Assembly: GCA_036426205.1 (NCBI GenBank)
Contig: WSYH01001182.1
Coordinates: forward strand, 1 to 64,000
Source: Ascaphus truei
Lineage: Eukaryota; Chordata; Amphibia; Anura; Ascaphidae
Length of the DNA stretch: 64,000 nt
Direction of reading: 5' to 3'
The position numbers and the translations under genes are program-made. The number at the start of each line of letters is the position of its first letter. The first letter of the stretch is position 1. The notes beneath the pieces are model-generated. The model made no database searches, had not been told where the DNA came from, and saw only the letters and a program-made list of their open reading frames with translations. Below, piece by piece: positions 32,561 through 45,735 of the stretch.

Positions 32561-33817
32561 TACTTATGCAGCTATGAAATTTCATTTTGTACATTTCCTT
32601 TGCTGACATTTAACCTTTTCCTCATATAACAGTGTTCAGTTTAACCACAACAGCATTGTTGTGGTAAGCCACAACAGCTTTGTAGCTTTTAATAAAAAAA
32701 AGTTCGTTTGAAAAACTGCATACATTATTTGTAATTCAACAACTTGGGACATTATTGGTAGGAGGGGAATACTTCTGCAAACCACAATAAAGCTCTCTTT
32801 TCTATTTGCATTTGCATCAAATATAATTAAGTGTTTCTTGCATTTGACGCAAATTGTTAGCCAAAAAAGATTACGCCACCTGAAACAAGGAGGGTTTTTT
32901 TAAATACAGATAAAGCAAGATAAAGTGATGCTTGGAGATAAAGAGTGTGACATATCTCCTTATAACCTGTGCATCATGTAATTGCTCCCTAACTTTTTTT
33001 TACTGACACTCCCTAAATCGCAAGCTGACACATATAACACAAAACGTGGCGCAAAGACCTTGATACATTGACTCAAAAAGCTGAAAGATGACAATAATGC
33101 AATTTGCATCACTTTTGCTCCAAATTTGCCTTGATACTGTACATCACTACCATAAAATTACAGTTCACACAAATCAGTTCCTACAAAAGATCCTGTATTA
33201 CCTGTACATTAGGAACGCTTTCTTTTGAGGGCACCTGATTAAAACAATATCATAAAAAAGGAGAACGGGTTATGAACAGTAATCAGTAGAAAATGAATTA
33301 TTGTCCTTCAACAAATGCTCTGTCTTCTGGGAATGTTACTCCTTTGGAAGAATTAATTAAATCAGAAGGTGAATAAAATCTATTGCTAACTCAGCTCATA
33401 AAAGTTAATACTTTCCACAAAAGGGAAATTGTATAAGCAAAAGAATAAGCTGAAAAAATAGTTATATGTATTAAAGAAAGAAAAAGAACATTAAATACGT
33501 GTTTTAAAGTAACCCTCCAGAGACACTTTAGGAAAAAAGATTAATTCAAAGGCAGTTTCCATAGTTTGTGGGTATCCAGAGAAAATACTTGCAATTTGCT
33601 TTCTAACCCTAACAAGAGTGGGTGGTTGGGACTAAGAAGGGATAAGTGCAACTATTATTCCTCTCCTGAAAAATAAGAGTTGGTCTTTGAGCCTTCCAGA
33701 GATACTGCACTAACCACCGGAATTAGAAGCAGAAATACAAACATGTTGTCAAAATTCTGGCAAAAGTTAAGTTAAGTTAACTTGTTTTCTGTATTTGATT
33801 TGGTGGCAGCTTCACAC
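32561..33817. other. AT-rich sequence, no gene seen
   Basis: The first part to about 32790 is probably the 3' non-coding end of the Tc1-like copy (aggggaatacttctgc). The rest is AT-rich without coding or repeat signal. Confidence 0.35.
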
Positions 33818-33820
33818 TAT

Positions 33821-34311
33821 GGGACTCATGCAGAGAGCATCGAATTTTCAAATTGGCGAATTTCATAAAAAGTAGCTTTTTTGGAGAGTTTTATTCTCCA
33901 TATGCAGAAAAGTTCGAATTCTGCTATGTTTAACATGGATGCGTGTGGCGAGTTTAAATGGGAAAGATGCGCGCTTCAGAAATGTGTAAAGAAAAAATCG
34001 CGCATTTTTTGTCCCCTTTGCTATAGGCGGCGAGCGCCATCTTATTGCCAACTTTTCCTGGCGCGGCAAAAATGAGAAAATCGCGCCATTTTCCTGGCGC
34101 GAACAGCCGCTACATGCCGTTCGTACCTCTCTGCATTCGGAGAGTTTTAAAATGGCGAGATGGAGGTTCTCGCCAGCCGCGAGGCGAGTTTTAGAAATAG
34201 AAAAAAAAAATTGGCGCGTTTTTCGTAACTCGCCATTTTCTGCAGTTTTCTGTGCGAAATTGTACAAAAAATGGCGAATTTTGAAATAACGATGCTCTCT
34301 GCATGAGGCCC
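33821..34311. mobile_element. 491-bp TIR element (MITE) with TAT target duplication
   Basis: The left end GGGACTCATGCAGAGAGCATCG and the reverse complement of the right end GGGCCTCATGCAGAGAGCATCG match at 21 of 22 positions. TAT flanks both sides. The interior has repeated ggcgaattt and ctcgcca motifs in both orientations, so it is strongly self-complementary. A 3-bp duplication fits a PIF/Harbinger-type element, but no transposase is present to confirm. Confidence 0.8.
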
Positions 34312-34329
34312 TATATTTATTAATATTTA

Positions 34330-35218
34330 TTATCTTTTGTCACAATGGATATTGTTTCACCAACTATCTTTGAGAAAAGACACTCTAGAAAATTACATTT
34401 TAATTTTAACGATTTGAATACTACACAAACACCTATTACACATAATCTTTTGGAAGATGAATTCCATAAATTGGATAGATTACTAGTTAAGGATACCAGA
34501 AGATGGCTTGATTTAAGTTTTCTCAATAAATATATTGATTGCAACAGGATCCCTAGAGGTCTAAGAATTTCAAAAAAACCCTCGTCAAATCTAGATGATG
34601 AAGAATTTGTAAAAAATTGGTATGCAATATAACCAAAGAAGAAAAATTAGCACTGGATGAGATAACAGAGAATACGAACATCATTATAAAACAAGCAGAT
34701 AAGGGAGGGGGAGTTGTTATCATGAATAGAGAAGACTATTTAAAAGAAGCTAACCGTCTACTAGGAGACCCACTAACCTATGGTCTTTTGAAGAAAAACC
34801 CCACAAAACTATTCACAGAAGAATTAGAAATACTATTGGATAAAGGAAAAAAATTAGGTATATTAACAGAACAAGAGTATAAATTCTTATGTAACAAAAC
34901 ATCACAAATTCCTATTTTCTATATATTACCTAAAATCCACAAGTGTTTAGAAAACCCTCCCGGAAGACCAATCATCTCCGGTATCAACTCCCTCACTGCA
35001 AACCTATCTGCTTACATCGACTCCTTCTTACAAGGTTACGTTAAGACCCTCAAATCTTATCTAAAAGACACTACTGAAGTACTCCAAATATTAGATAAAG
35101 TTATATGGAAAGAAGACTATATTCTAACAACTATAGACGTATCTTCTTTGTATACATCCATTGTACATAAGCTAGGATGTGAAGCTGTAAAATATTACTT
35201 AGATAATGATACAGATTT
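34330..35218 (+). mobile_element. Penelope-like element, copy 1 (truncated RT)
   Basis: Two open segments in different frames (to about 34630, then 34617-35218) encode the N-terminal domain (FEKRHSRKLHFNFNDL, SFLNKYIDCNRIPRGLR), then ADKGGGVVIMNREDYLKEA, PIFYILPKIHKCLENPPGRP, GINSLTANLSAYIDSFLQGY and RT motif A, LTTIDVSSLYTSI. It breaks off after DNDTDLQ, before motif B, into unrelated sequence. Its 34900-35215 part is nearly identical to 43013-43312 of the second copy, so both belong to a fairly young family. Frameshift near 34620. Confidence 0.85.
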
Positions 35219-37560
35219 ACAAAACACATACACCACACAACAGATCCTACTGCCTCAGGAGAGCGGCATACCGGGGCCATATCCATAAGAGCGAGAGGGG
35301 ATTGGGCAAGTGGGATTGAAGTTAATATAGGGGGGAGAATTAGAGAGGGGGCACGATGAGAGAGGGGTAGGTAGGCCACATTTGTTTTGCAGGGCCAAAC
35401 ATTTTAGTTATGCACGGAGAGCAGACAGCAAATCCAGAACCTCTTGCATGTCTCAGCTCACCAAATTTACAAACTAACTTAAAACTTAAAAAAAAAATAT
35501 TATCTATGTTATACTGCCCAATTTTATCGTGAACCTGTTAATTTGTATTGTAAAGTCACTTGGGCCCTAGGTGGAACTACCCTTGTAATAACCCCTTAAT
35601 TACAGGAGAAAATATGTTGTCGCAGCACTGGTCGCAGCAAAAGTGTTAAAAAAAATGCAATCGTTTACGTATATAAAAACAATTATACGGGCCATATGGG
35701 CTAATTCCGGTACTATCCACAGCACTTTCCGTGTTAAGGGCCACCTATGACCCCATTAACTTGAATGGTCTTTAAGGTGTCCCAAAGTAGCAGACACCAA
35801 CGTTGCCAATAGGGGGCCATCATCTGTTATTGATTTATATTTATTTATATATATTTGATCATATTTCACTCAAAGGCACGATCAATATTTATTGTAAATA
35901 CTTCATATCTATTTGGACGATTTAAGAACTATTAGTGGATGCACAAGTACAAAGTATTGTCCCTGGATTAAGTATACGTATGAACTCACCGATGATCCAC
36001 TAACATTTCGTGCCAGTCTTCTTGCCTCTCCTAATAGTTTGCATTGTTATATTCAGAATTTTATATCAAGTTAGTTGAATGTGGGGGTTCAGAAGTGTGG
36101 TAAATCTATTAACATGTCCTGAATTCTTCATTAGTAACGCCCGCAGTTTCGCCCTAGACCAAAGTTTCCTAATACAGTGACATTTTTAACTAGACCCCAG
36201 TTTTTGGCCCGCGCCATGAGTTTTGGTGAGGCAAAGCCCTCACCTTCGTCTTCTCTGTCCCCCTTATTTTTTTTTTTTTTGCCTTATGGTAGGACTCCTC
36301 AAGGCCCATGCCAAGCGGCCGGCTTTAAATGCTATGACCCGTTTCATCATAGAGAACACCCGTTTCATTTCAGCAAGTGGCTCATCATGTGGCTAACTCT
36401 TTAGACTGAGTTGGAGATCCGTTGTTGATAGCAGAAATTATAGAATCACAGTCTTTATTGCAAATCCTCCCCCATTCAGAGGCCCAAAGACAAATAAATA
36501 TTGCTGTATTTTCCAAGAAGCAATATGGACCCTCTTGGCTTTCGCTGGTTAATTATACTAGCCCCTAAACTACTTCTGTACAATCTGTTATCAGGGATTG
36601 CAAACCTTTAAAATGCAAATGACATTAATACCCTCAGAAAGTATGTTTTATAGCAATATTGCCTTTGTCATATCCCTAAGCAATCCCATTGTGTTTGCAC
36701 CTCCAGGATAGCATAATAACGATACGAATGGTTTCAACTGGCTGAAACTGGCTATGAGAATCATCTAACATTTGTTTGTGATAACTCTTTGCACAATACA
36801 AAGTAGTAAAAAAAACACAATATTTACACGTTCAATGTCTGTTCATTATATCTTCTTTGGAGATCACCAGAATCAGCATTCAGTTTGGCCATAAAAATAT
36901 GTTTCCTCAGAATAATACTCATTGATTAATGGTACTCAATATTCAAGTTCTTTACATTGTTTCTGTCCCAGATGGTAACCGTGACTCTTTTGCTTCGTTG
37001 TTGGATTCTTTGTGCGCTACGAGTATTCTGCTACATGTTATACAGAGAAATTCCCTATCTGAGTGTTCCTTTCTGTCTATCCTGCGCATTTTTTATGAAT
37101 AGCATTTTTCATATAAGGAAGGCAACCTGTCCTGACTTTCAGATACTAGAATCAAAGCCGAAATTGTCAGAATCGTTTCTACCACACGTCATTATAAACC
37201 CTTGTCCAGTTACCGTACTTTAGTACGGCGGGGGGGGGGGGTGGGGGGCGTGGAACTAAAAATTTCTCTAAAAATACACGAAATAAATAAAGAAATGCGA
37301 CTGGAAAGTTTTCCTGTATAAGAGTTACAAACTGTGATAGCACAAAAAGTTTGGAAAAGATTGTAAAAACTCTCCAAGCATTGGTGATATTTACCATAAT
37401 AGTACCCTATTTACTACAGAAGTCCTTCTTCTGTAAGATACCTACCCGCGTTAAAAGACACTTAACCGCCCATTCAACTCAATTGCTGTAAGGGAATCTG
37501 ACAGAGGACGCTTATGTCAACAAAATAAATTAATAATATAAACCCCCCCAAAACAATTTA
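35219..37560. other. No gene seen
   Basis: Mixed sequence between the two PLE copies. A G-run lies at 37228-37250. No coding or terminal-repeat signal was recognised. Confidence 0.35.
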
Positions 37561-37665
37561 CAGGAAGAATAGAAATACTATTGGATAAAGGAAAAAATTA
37601 GGTATATTAACCAGAACAGAGTAAATTCTTATGTAACAAAACATCACAAATTCCTATTTTCTATA

Positions 37666-38443
37666 TGTAACGTAATTTCGGCCCGGCCTGACCACCCATC
37701 TGCCATTGGCCCTTTGGTCTAACCGTACCCCATACAGTTGTAGATATTCCTGAGGTGCACCTGTTGGCTGACAGGACTCCCTGAAGTCCTCCCACATGAT
37801 GTGTGTGGGGAGGACCCTCAGACAGGCAGCTGAGGTATGTGCTGAGGTCTCACCTATTTCGCAGTGGCAGCGCCGCCACCTACCATTTTGGGTCCCCCGG
37901 CGTTCCGCATGTGGAATGATCCTGACGATGAACTCTCGGTGGTGAACCTCCTGTGTAATCATTGGACTCTCACACACATGGGTTTTTCTCTGATCACCTC
38001 CTCTTTTTGTCCACGGTGGCATAGCTGCCCTCCACAATGGGTATATCAGCCATCATCTTCGCCCCGTGCTCCTTTAGATGTACTCACCTGGACAGGATTC
38101 ATTATTCCCGCAGGAAGTCACTGTCCCTGTGCCAGGTCACTGGACCAACAGCTTCCCATGGAGTTACTTACACATAACTGACACTCTGATAGAAACTTGA
38201 ACTCCGTCCCCTCTCAGCAAACAGAACTTTTAAACACGTCGGTGCCTTTTGAGCTTCCTAAGGCTGACACACCCCTCTGACATTCACTAACCATGGAGTC
38301 AAGCATGTGACCATCCCAGCCTACACAGGGCACCCCCCAGTGTGAGTGGAAACCTCCATAATACGGCTGTCAATGCCCACACTGCCCATGCCTTACTACT
38401 GCCAACATAGAGATGGACTGTAGGCATTGTTCTTACCGCTACA
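37666..38443 (-). repeat. LTR (left copy)
   Basis: 778 bp, TGTAACGTAATTTC to TTCTTACCGCTACA. Alignable over its length to 42191-43011 and to the solo LTR at 54993-55792 (reverse orientation), with many one-base gaps. Confidence 0.75.
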
Positions 38444-41400
38444 TCCCCACTGGTGACTCCCATCTCTCGCTGGGACATAAATTTATACCTTCTTTCCCAG
38501 GAAGCCACTGTAACGTAAAACATATTAACATAACACATGAATACGTCAATCCGCCACGCCCCCGCCCCGACCAAGCACCCACCCGCTGATGCTTAGTACC
38601 CAGAAAAAAAAAAAAAAAAAAAAAACTAAAAATTAGTGATCTGGGTCGTGTTTCCCCCCCTCACCACTCCCTGTTACCCATATCCAGGACCGTGACATAG
38701 TAATGCCTATGTGACCCTCTCTCGGGCACAGTAGGTCCACCCTTATGTTTGTAACATTTCTCCCTATGCTCCACACTCGCATCAGGTGCCTTCCTTTCTT
38801 CCGCCTTCTTACCCTACATATGGCGCTTCCCCCCCTATTTACTAATACAAATCTCTATAGCTCTTGGACCACTTTTCCCTATTGTCCTCAATTTTCATCC
38901 ACAGTGGCTCCGGAACAATAGGATACTCCCAACCCATGGGATTTTTTATATTTGACTATTATAGCCCTCTTCCCGCCCTACTGACCCTGTTCAGAGCATC
39001 ATTCCTGCCCCCCAGGTAACACCCATGATAGGGGCTCTCAGAAAATCGACTGGATCTGACATGTTCAGACCCAGGGCGCTATGTCTCGACGCGCCAGCTG
39101 GAAGACCACCACCCCTAGCTTAATTCCCTGTCCTCTTGCTGCTCGGGTGTAAACTCTCCCGCTCCTCCCACCCAAAAATCTACCACTTCCTCCCGCCGGA
39201 TGAGAACCGAGTACGGTCACCACGTCGGATTACCCTTCCAATACGGGGCCCACCACCGGTTCTCCTTAAAACATGGGTTTAGGTCCTGATCCCTTTCGTC
39301 ATCAAATGAAAATACCCCCTGACGACCTGTTGGATCGCGAGTGACCACCTTGAGGACCCCGGACCTTTACTGCCGGTTGGTTCTGTATCTGCTACCTCAA
39401 TTCTCCCCCTCCCGTTAATCGCCTCCGTACGCCACTCTGGCGGCTGGCCTTCCCCATTCCGTCTTCCTCTCCCCCTTGTGACTTGCTCTCACGTACTCCA
39501 GGCTGCAGGTGAAACCCGGTGACCGGTATGGGGGTAGGGTATTAACTATGGGGGGGGGGTTGGGGCATAAGGGGCCAACGGAACGGACCCCACGGGTTAC
39601 GACCCGCTCCTGGCTGTTCCGTAGACTGGGTCCAAGGATAATTTCTCACCCTCCTCAGTCCTGAAATCGTCTCTCGCAATTTCTGGGCCATGGTAAAGTT
39701 ATCCATCGGGACCGTCCCCCCGACCCGCCGAACGCGTCGCTGCTTTGTCTTCCCTGGTTCCGCCGTCGCCACCCCGTAAGTACTTCCTCCCCAAACCGGA
39801 AAGCGCGACCTCTCTGGTGGGACCCCTCATGCGGGATCTCTTCCTCTTACGAGACATCCGTTGCTTCGCCGTCGCCCACCGAAGTGATCCGTCCGCCACG
39901 TGCGCGTTGGGCCTTGCGCTGCCCTTCCAGCGCTTCCCGTCTGCTGCAACAATAATAATAGGGCTCTTGGCTTACCCGTCCGCATGGGGGGTGTGGCGTC
40001 TCTCTCCTCCTCGTCTTCCCGCCAGTCCTGGGATGGCGGGACTTTCCGTTCGGTCCCGGAGGTTGAGATGGAGGAAAGCAAGAGCAACATATCGATGGAA
40101 AGGAAAGGTGGGAGAAGGATAACGAAACATAGCCAGGTATCCGCCGATCTGCGGAGTGGAACGTCCTGCCACTCCCCCACGGGGTGTCGTTCTCCCGCCG
40201 GTATTGCCTTGTTCATTCCGTTCTTCTATAGCTACACGGACCGCGCACTCACGGAGGTCCTGCAGTCGTGATTATCCCCTCGCCCTAAAAGATCTGGGGT
40301 CTCCGGGGGTGACAGTCTCTTTTCCCGACCGGGGGGTTGATGCAGCGCTCGTCAATCGCCAGTGCACCCAGCCGAAACTGACCGCTCCAGTCCCTTGGTT
40401 TCCGGGACTCCGCGCGTTGATGTGCCATAGCGCGCACGCGGGGACTCGCGGGACGCCTTGTCACCGGTGTCACCGTGGTCACAGGCTGTATAGGAATGAA
40501 ATGTGGGCAAGATAGCCACAGGTACAAAGTCCCGCGAATGAGGGCAACGTGCCGCCTTGTGACCGTGCCTCGTCCGGGCAGCCGCATGTAGGGCATGCCC
40601 AACCACCGTCTCTGTATTGGCCACCCTCACTACTAGCACCACCGCGGCACTGAGTAGGGCTGTGTAAGGAGACCATTGTACCCACAGGGAGGAGCATGCA
40701 CTGCTCTTTACAGAGCCACTTCCTGTACAGGTCTCTCCGTCTCAGTGTTCCTCGCAACTGACTGATTGAAGTTGCTGAGATCCGACACGCCCTCTTTTGG
40801 CTCCTCCTTCTCTGACGGAGCTGGAGACCCTCCCCCAGGGGTTTGCATAATGGGCGGGGCCACCAGGGGAATTCATGCCCCTTAATTCGGACCGCACCTC
40901 TCTCAGTCCTGGGTGGCGTGTTAGCGTTTCGCGCCAATTTCCCCACAAGGGGGGGGTCTTTTCCCCGGCTTTTCCCGCCTTCTCCTCTGGCAGCCGCCCT
41001 TCGTGCAAAGATAACCATCCTTTTTGCACGGCTCTCCACGGCCGGGAACTACTTCTGTAGTGGCGCCGTCTGAATATCGGTCCTGGGCCGTGGTGTCATC
41101 CCACAGCCATAGTGATAGTCACTCCCCCTGGTAGAAATCAGGGAGGTCCTAGACTAGCGTTTACTCATCAGCACAGGGGCTAAATTAGTTCACTGTCCAT
41201 CCGGGCGCAGCCATAGCTTTCGCGCCATGCCCCCCTTCAGGGCGGGCTCTGCTGTTCGGGCCATTCCCGGACAGCTTTTGCAAGTCCTCACCACCACATT
41301 TTCTGTAACTGTCCCATTGCGGTTTCCCTAGCAAGCGGAACCGCCATTTGGTTGATTTTGGCCCAAAAAATCCATCTGTTTGCTCTCCTCAAGGGTTCCC

Positions 41401-42190
41401 CCAATTATACATTTCTCTTTCTTCACATCTTCAAGGTGGGCCCCTCGCTGTCCCATACAGGTATAAAACGGGCAGCCATAGCCTTCGCTCCGCTCCAGAG
41501 AGCCGTTCAATGACAACTAGTCGACAGTACGCTGCTCTTCAGTGGGTTGCACGCCAGGTGCGCCTCCCCCCATCAGCCTCTGTCCGCCATTTTATGTTCT
41601 CCGCACCACGCAGATCCTCCACTCTCTCTATACAGTTGTCTACTGGGGCTCCACTCTGCGGTGCAGCCACCACAACCGGTACATAAAGATCAGCTTCAGA
41701 TGCACCACCACATGTGTACCTTATCTAGGTGTGACCCAGTGTTGCACTAGCCTCGAGGCTAGGCTCACTCTCAGTGTCTGCTGTGGCTCCTTCCTCCCAG
41801 TCTGTGCTCCCACGGTGAGTGTCTGTGAATGGCTAGGTATCTCTGGCTTCTGCTGCCATGCAGTACTTGGGGGCGTCTACCTGTCTTGGTCAGCCTAGCG
41901 CAGACCCTCTCCAGGACTCCTGACCAAGTAACAGGCTATACCTTCTGGCATCCTAAACCAACTAGCACTGCCTCAGAGGTGACTCGTCAGCTATAACCCG
42001 TCCAGACCCCTCACTCCCTTCAGGCCCCTAGGTTGTCCCTGCGAACTACAATATCCGTCAGCCCCTGACCACCCCTAGGTCCGTCCCTACGCAGCACAAA
42101 GTGGCAGCAGACACTCTCCTGTTTCCCAGTGACCTAGCTAAAGCCTGTCCTGTTGACAGGTCTTGCATCTCAGCAGATCTCGCCTCCAAA

Positions 42191-43011
42191 TGTAACGGTA
42201 TGTTTCTGGCCCGGCCTGACCCACCCAATCTCACATTGGCCCCTGTGGTCTAACCGGACCCATTCCAGTGTAGATATGCCTGATGGTGCACTGTGGCTAC
42301 AAGACTCCTGAGTCTCCCCCCGCTGAGGGTGTGTGGGAGGACCGTCAAGACGCAGATGAGGTAGTGTGCTGAGTCTCAACACTAGTTCCAGTGCAGGCCT
42401 CCACCTCACCAGGGTCCGCTGCGTCCGCATGGGATGATCCTGACGAGGAACCTCTCGGTGGTGCAACCTCCTGTGTACATTGGACTCTCACACACAGGGT
42501 TTTCTCTGATCAGCTCCATCTTTAGTGTTCACGGTGGGCATAGCTGCCCTCCACATGGTATGATTCAGCCAATCATCTCGCCCGTGCTCCCTTAGATAGG
42601 TATCTCACCTGGATCAGGGATTCACTTATTTCCCGCAGGAATCATGTCCTGTGCCAGGTCACTGGACACACCCCATGGAGTTACATATAACATAACTGGA
42701 CACTCGATGAGAACTTGAACTCCTTCCTCCTCTCAGCAGAAACAGAACTTTAAACACAGTGCGTGTAGCCTTATGTAAGCTTCTGAGGCTGACACACACC
42801 TCTGACATCACTAACCATGGAGTCAGAGCATGTGACCAGTCCCGCCATACACAGGGCACCCCACCACCAGGGTGTGGAGGGGAAACCTCCATAATACTGC
42901 TGGCATGCCCAACACTTACCAGGCCTCTGCCAACAGGAAGAGGCTTGTAGCATTTTCATGNNNNNNTGCCAACAGGAGAGATGACTGTAGGCATTTTACA
43001 TGACCGCTACA
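42191..43011 (-). repeat. LTR (right copy), containing a 6-N gap
   Basis: 821 bp, TGTAACGGTATG to TGACCGCTACA. Six N at 42961-42966 lie between two versions of the same roughly 33-bp stretch (tgccaacagga... to ...catg), so the gap is an unmerged overlap and the true LTR is shorter. Confidence 0.75.
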
Positions 43012-45103
43012 TTTATATTACCAAAAATCCACAAGTGTTTAGAAAACCCTCCCGGAAGACCAATCATCTCCGGTATCAACTCCCTCACTGCAAACCTATC
43101 TGCTTACATCGACTCCTTCTTACAAGGTTACGTTAAGACCCTCAAATCTTATCTAAAAGACACCACTGAAGTACTCCAAATATTAGACAAAGTTATATGG
43201 AAAGAAGACTATATTCTAACAACTATAGACGTATCTTCTTTGTATACATCCATTGTACATACGCTAGGATGTGAAGCTGTAAAATATTACTTAGATAATG
43301 ATACAGATTTACATGCTTCACAGGCAGAATTTATCCTGGATAGTATAGCATTTATTTTGGACAAAAATTATTTCCTATTTGAGGACACTTTTTATATTCA
43401 AAAATGTGGCACCGCCATGGGAACAAGATTCGCCCCCAGTTATGCAAACCTTTTTATGGGTTTTTGGGAGGAAAATAACATCTGGCCCAATGGCATGCTG
43501 GGGGGGGGGGGTGTTGTCCTATGGCGGCGCTACATTGATGATATCATTATGATTTGGCAAGGTGAACAAGCTGACCTAGATCAATATATTGCGGATCTAA
43601 ACAATAATACGATGAACCTAAAATTCACTTCAAATACAAGTAAAACATCTATAAATTACTTAGATCTAGTAATATATGTTGAAGAGGGGCATCTCAAAAC
43701 AAAATCTTATTTCAAAAATGTAGATAGCAACAACTACATCCTACGTTCTAGTTGCCATCACCATCAGTGGATGGATAATGTGCCCTACAGCCAATATAGA
43801 AGAATGCGGAGAAATTGTACAGAAGAAACAGTCTTTAAGGAACAGTGTAAAACACTTGAGTCACGTTTTATTCAAAAAAAATTACAAGCAACATGTTCTA
43901 GATATAGCATTTAATAAAGCTAAAACATTAAATAGAGAAGATCTCTTGGAACCCAAAGATGCAACACTAATAAAAAATAACAAAAATCAATTCGACACAG
44001 CTTTTCTGACTACTTTTAATAAAGAATCTCATAATATTACAAAAATCATTCGAAAGCACTGGCATGTTTTAAAACGAGACCCAATTCTACATAGCTCTCT
44101 TCCAGAACATCCTAAAATAATCTTTAAAAAAGCCCCAAATTTAAAAAACATTGTTGCTCCCAGCGCTATGAAAAAAATAAATATAAAAAATAAAGGTTTG
44201 TTTCAAAACATTGTGGTTTTTTTTGGTTGTTCAACATGCAAGGCATGCGAACACAAACAAACAGATAAAAAGAATTTTGTGTGTAATAAGAGTAAAGAAA
44301 ATTTTCAAATTAAACAATATACTAACTGCTATACAGAATATGTTATATACTTATTAGAGTGCCCGTGTGGACTACAATACGTGGGAAAAACAAAAAGAGC
44401 AATCCGAACACGTATTCTAGAACACCTAAGTAATATTAGAAGAGGCATACTGACTCATAGTGTTTCTAAACATTTCGCCAAGTGTCATAATTCAAATATT
44501 AAGGGTTTAAAATTTACTGTCATAGAAAATGTGTTGCAACATTGGAGGGGCCGTAATAGGGATATAGATCTGAGTAAGCGTGAGATGTATTGGATACACA
44601 GACTTAACACCTTAATACCCAATGGTCTCAATGCTGACTTTGAATTGGCACCTTTTCTTGTATAACCATCCTTGCTCAGATTGGTCTCCTTACTATGACC
44701 ACTCCAATAGGATAAGGTTCCTGTTTGATTTCTTTTATATACTGAGATATCTGTTTATTTAAGTTTTTTAAATTATTTTATTAGCAGATTGTTTGTATTT
44801 ATTATTTTAACTGTGCTAAAACTAATACACACTTTCATTCTTCTTTTTTCTCTCCCGTTTTATCATGAGATACATGATCTTAGAAGTATTGTCTTATTTT
44901 ATATATATCTTTTTATACATTTTTATTTTTGAATATTAAGTTTTTTATAAATATAATAAATAAAACCATGTTTGCGTCGTTTTTGGCCACTGAGTTATGT
45001 CCATTAAAATTCGGAGAACCGGTGTGTATATAATTGATTGATTGAACTAATTAAGGGTACACCCTATATATATTGTGTAAGAACCCACTAGGGATATTCA
45101 TTT

Positions 45104-45150
45104 GTGCTCCTGAGGAAGTTGTCATTGATAACGAAACGCGTAGAGCCAGT
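45104..45150 (+). ncRNA. Hammerhead ribozyme-like motif B (PLE 3' region)
   Basis: Stem I GCTC (45106-45109), core CTGAGGA (45110-45116), stem II GTTGTC-ATT-GATAAC (45118-45132, six pairs with one wobble), GAAA (45133-45136), stem III CGCG, cleavage-site UA (45141-45142), stem I GAGC (45143-45146). It fits the CUGANGA...GAAA...UH hammerhead core exactly and lies about 440 bp after the PLE stop codon. The same fold is kept in the second copy at 59261-59305. Catalysis is inferred. Confidence 0.75.
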
Positions 45151-45735
45151 CACAGTTGCAGCTGCCTTTGAACTGAAGGCTCCCGAAGTGCCGAGTTCCC
45201 TCACTGCCTGCCCCCAAAGCTCCTCGACCGGACCGGACGTCGTCACCGCCGTACCGGATGTAACGTCAGACGCCAGCTTCCACATGGTCTGATGCGAGTA
45301 GTGGTGAAGAGCAGCTGAGTTGTACCACACGGGTCCGGCACCTCCCTGCCTCAAAGAAAACGTTATGTGTACATGTCTAATGTACTTATTGTGAGTACGA
45401 TTCCTATGCTTTTATTGTTTTTTCCAATACATATTTTATATCGATCTGTACCATGGTCTGCCTTTGTTTTGCATGACATTCATCATACACTATCTCCTGT
45501 CTGAGAGCGGATCCGAGTATACTCCCTGCTGAAAACCTGTCCTGGTATAGAAGATTAAGACCCATCTCTACCAGTGGTGTAGAAAATGCTGTTTTTTATC
45601 TAACCTGCTGTAAGTAGGCATTTCTAAAGAGCCAAGCTTTCCTGCTATCCAAGCGGTCTTGATATATAGCACTATTATATGTTTTTTATTTTTTTGGTGT
45701 ATCCCTGATATCGTCGCTCCCTTCCTACCCTGGAC

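Larger units (their letters stand above)
37666..43011 (-). mobile_element. LTR retroelement (5.3 kb) without recognisable pol, probably minus strand
   Basis: LTRs at 37666-38443 and 42191-43011 share TGTAACG...CCGCTACA ends. In minus orientation the upstream LTR is followed by TTTGGAGGCGAGATC (a plausible primer-binding region), and AGTGGGGA precedes the downstream LTR (a short purine tract), which suggests minus orientation. Flanks TATA and TTTA are a near 4-bp target duplication inside the PLE. The 3.7-kb GC-rich interior has no integrase, RT or protease motif on either strand. It may be non-autonomous, or its frames may be destroyed by the high indel content of this stretch. The two LTRs differ by many small indels. 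Confidence 0.7.
37561..45735 (+). mobile_element. Penelope-like element, copy 2, split by an LTR element
   Basis: The left piece 37561-37665 matches 34815-34920 of copy 1. After the LTR insertion (37666-43011) the element resumes at 43012. Coding: PKIHKCLENPPGRP; RT motif A TIDVSSLYTSI (43228); motif B GTAMGTRFAPSYANLFMG (43411); motif C RRYIDDIIMIW (43528). A frameshift in an A-run near 43880 follows, then a Cys-containing linker (GCSTCKACEH) and the GIY-YIG endonuclease (YVIYLLECPCGLQYVGKTKR, 44340; catalytic Arg and Glu regions after it), ending DFELAPFLV at 44665. This RT plus GIY-YIG order defines PLEs. The 3' region to 45735 holds a hammerhead-like motif. A C/G-run at 43501-43511 may be a sequencing artefact. 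Confidence 0.9.

Noticed and set aside
37207..37250. G-run as a telomere-like or quadruplex element
   Set aside because: Single irregular G-run next to an indel-rich assembly stretch; no repeat unit.
38299..42466. Many open frames on both strands inside the LTR element
   Set aside because: High GC makes stops rare. No retroviral or transposon motif was found on either strand, and indel errors make the frames unreliable.
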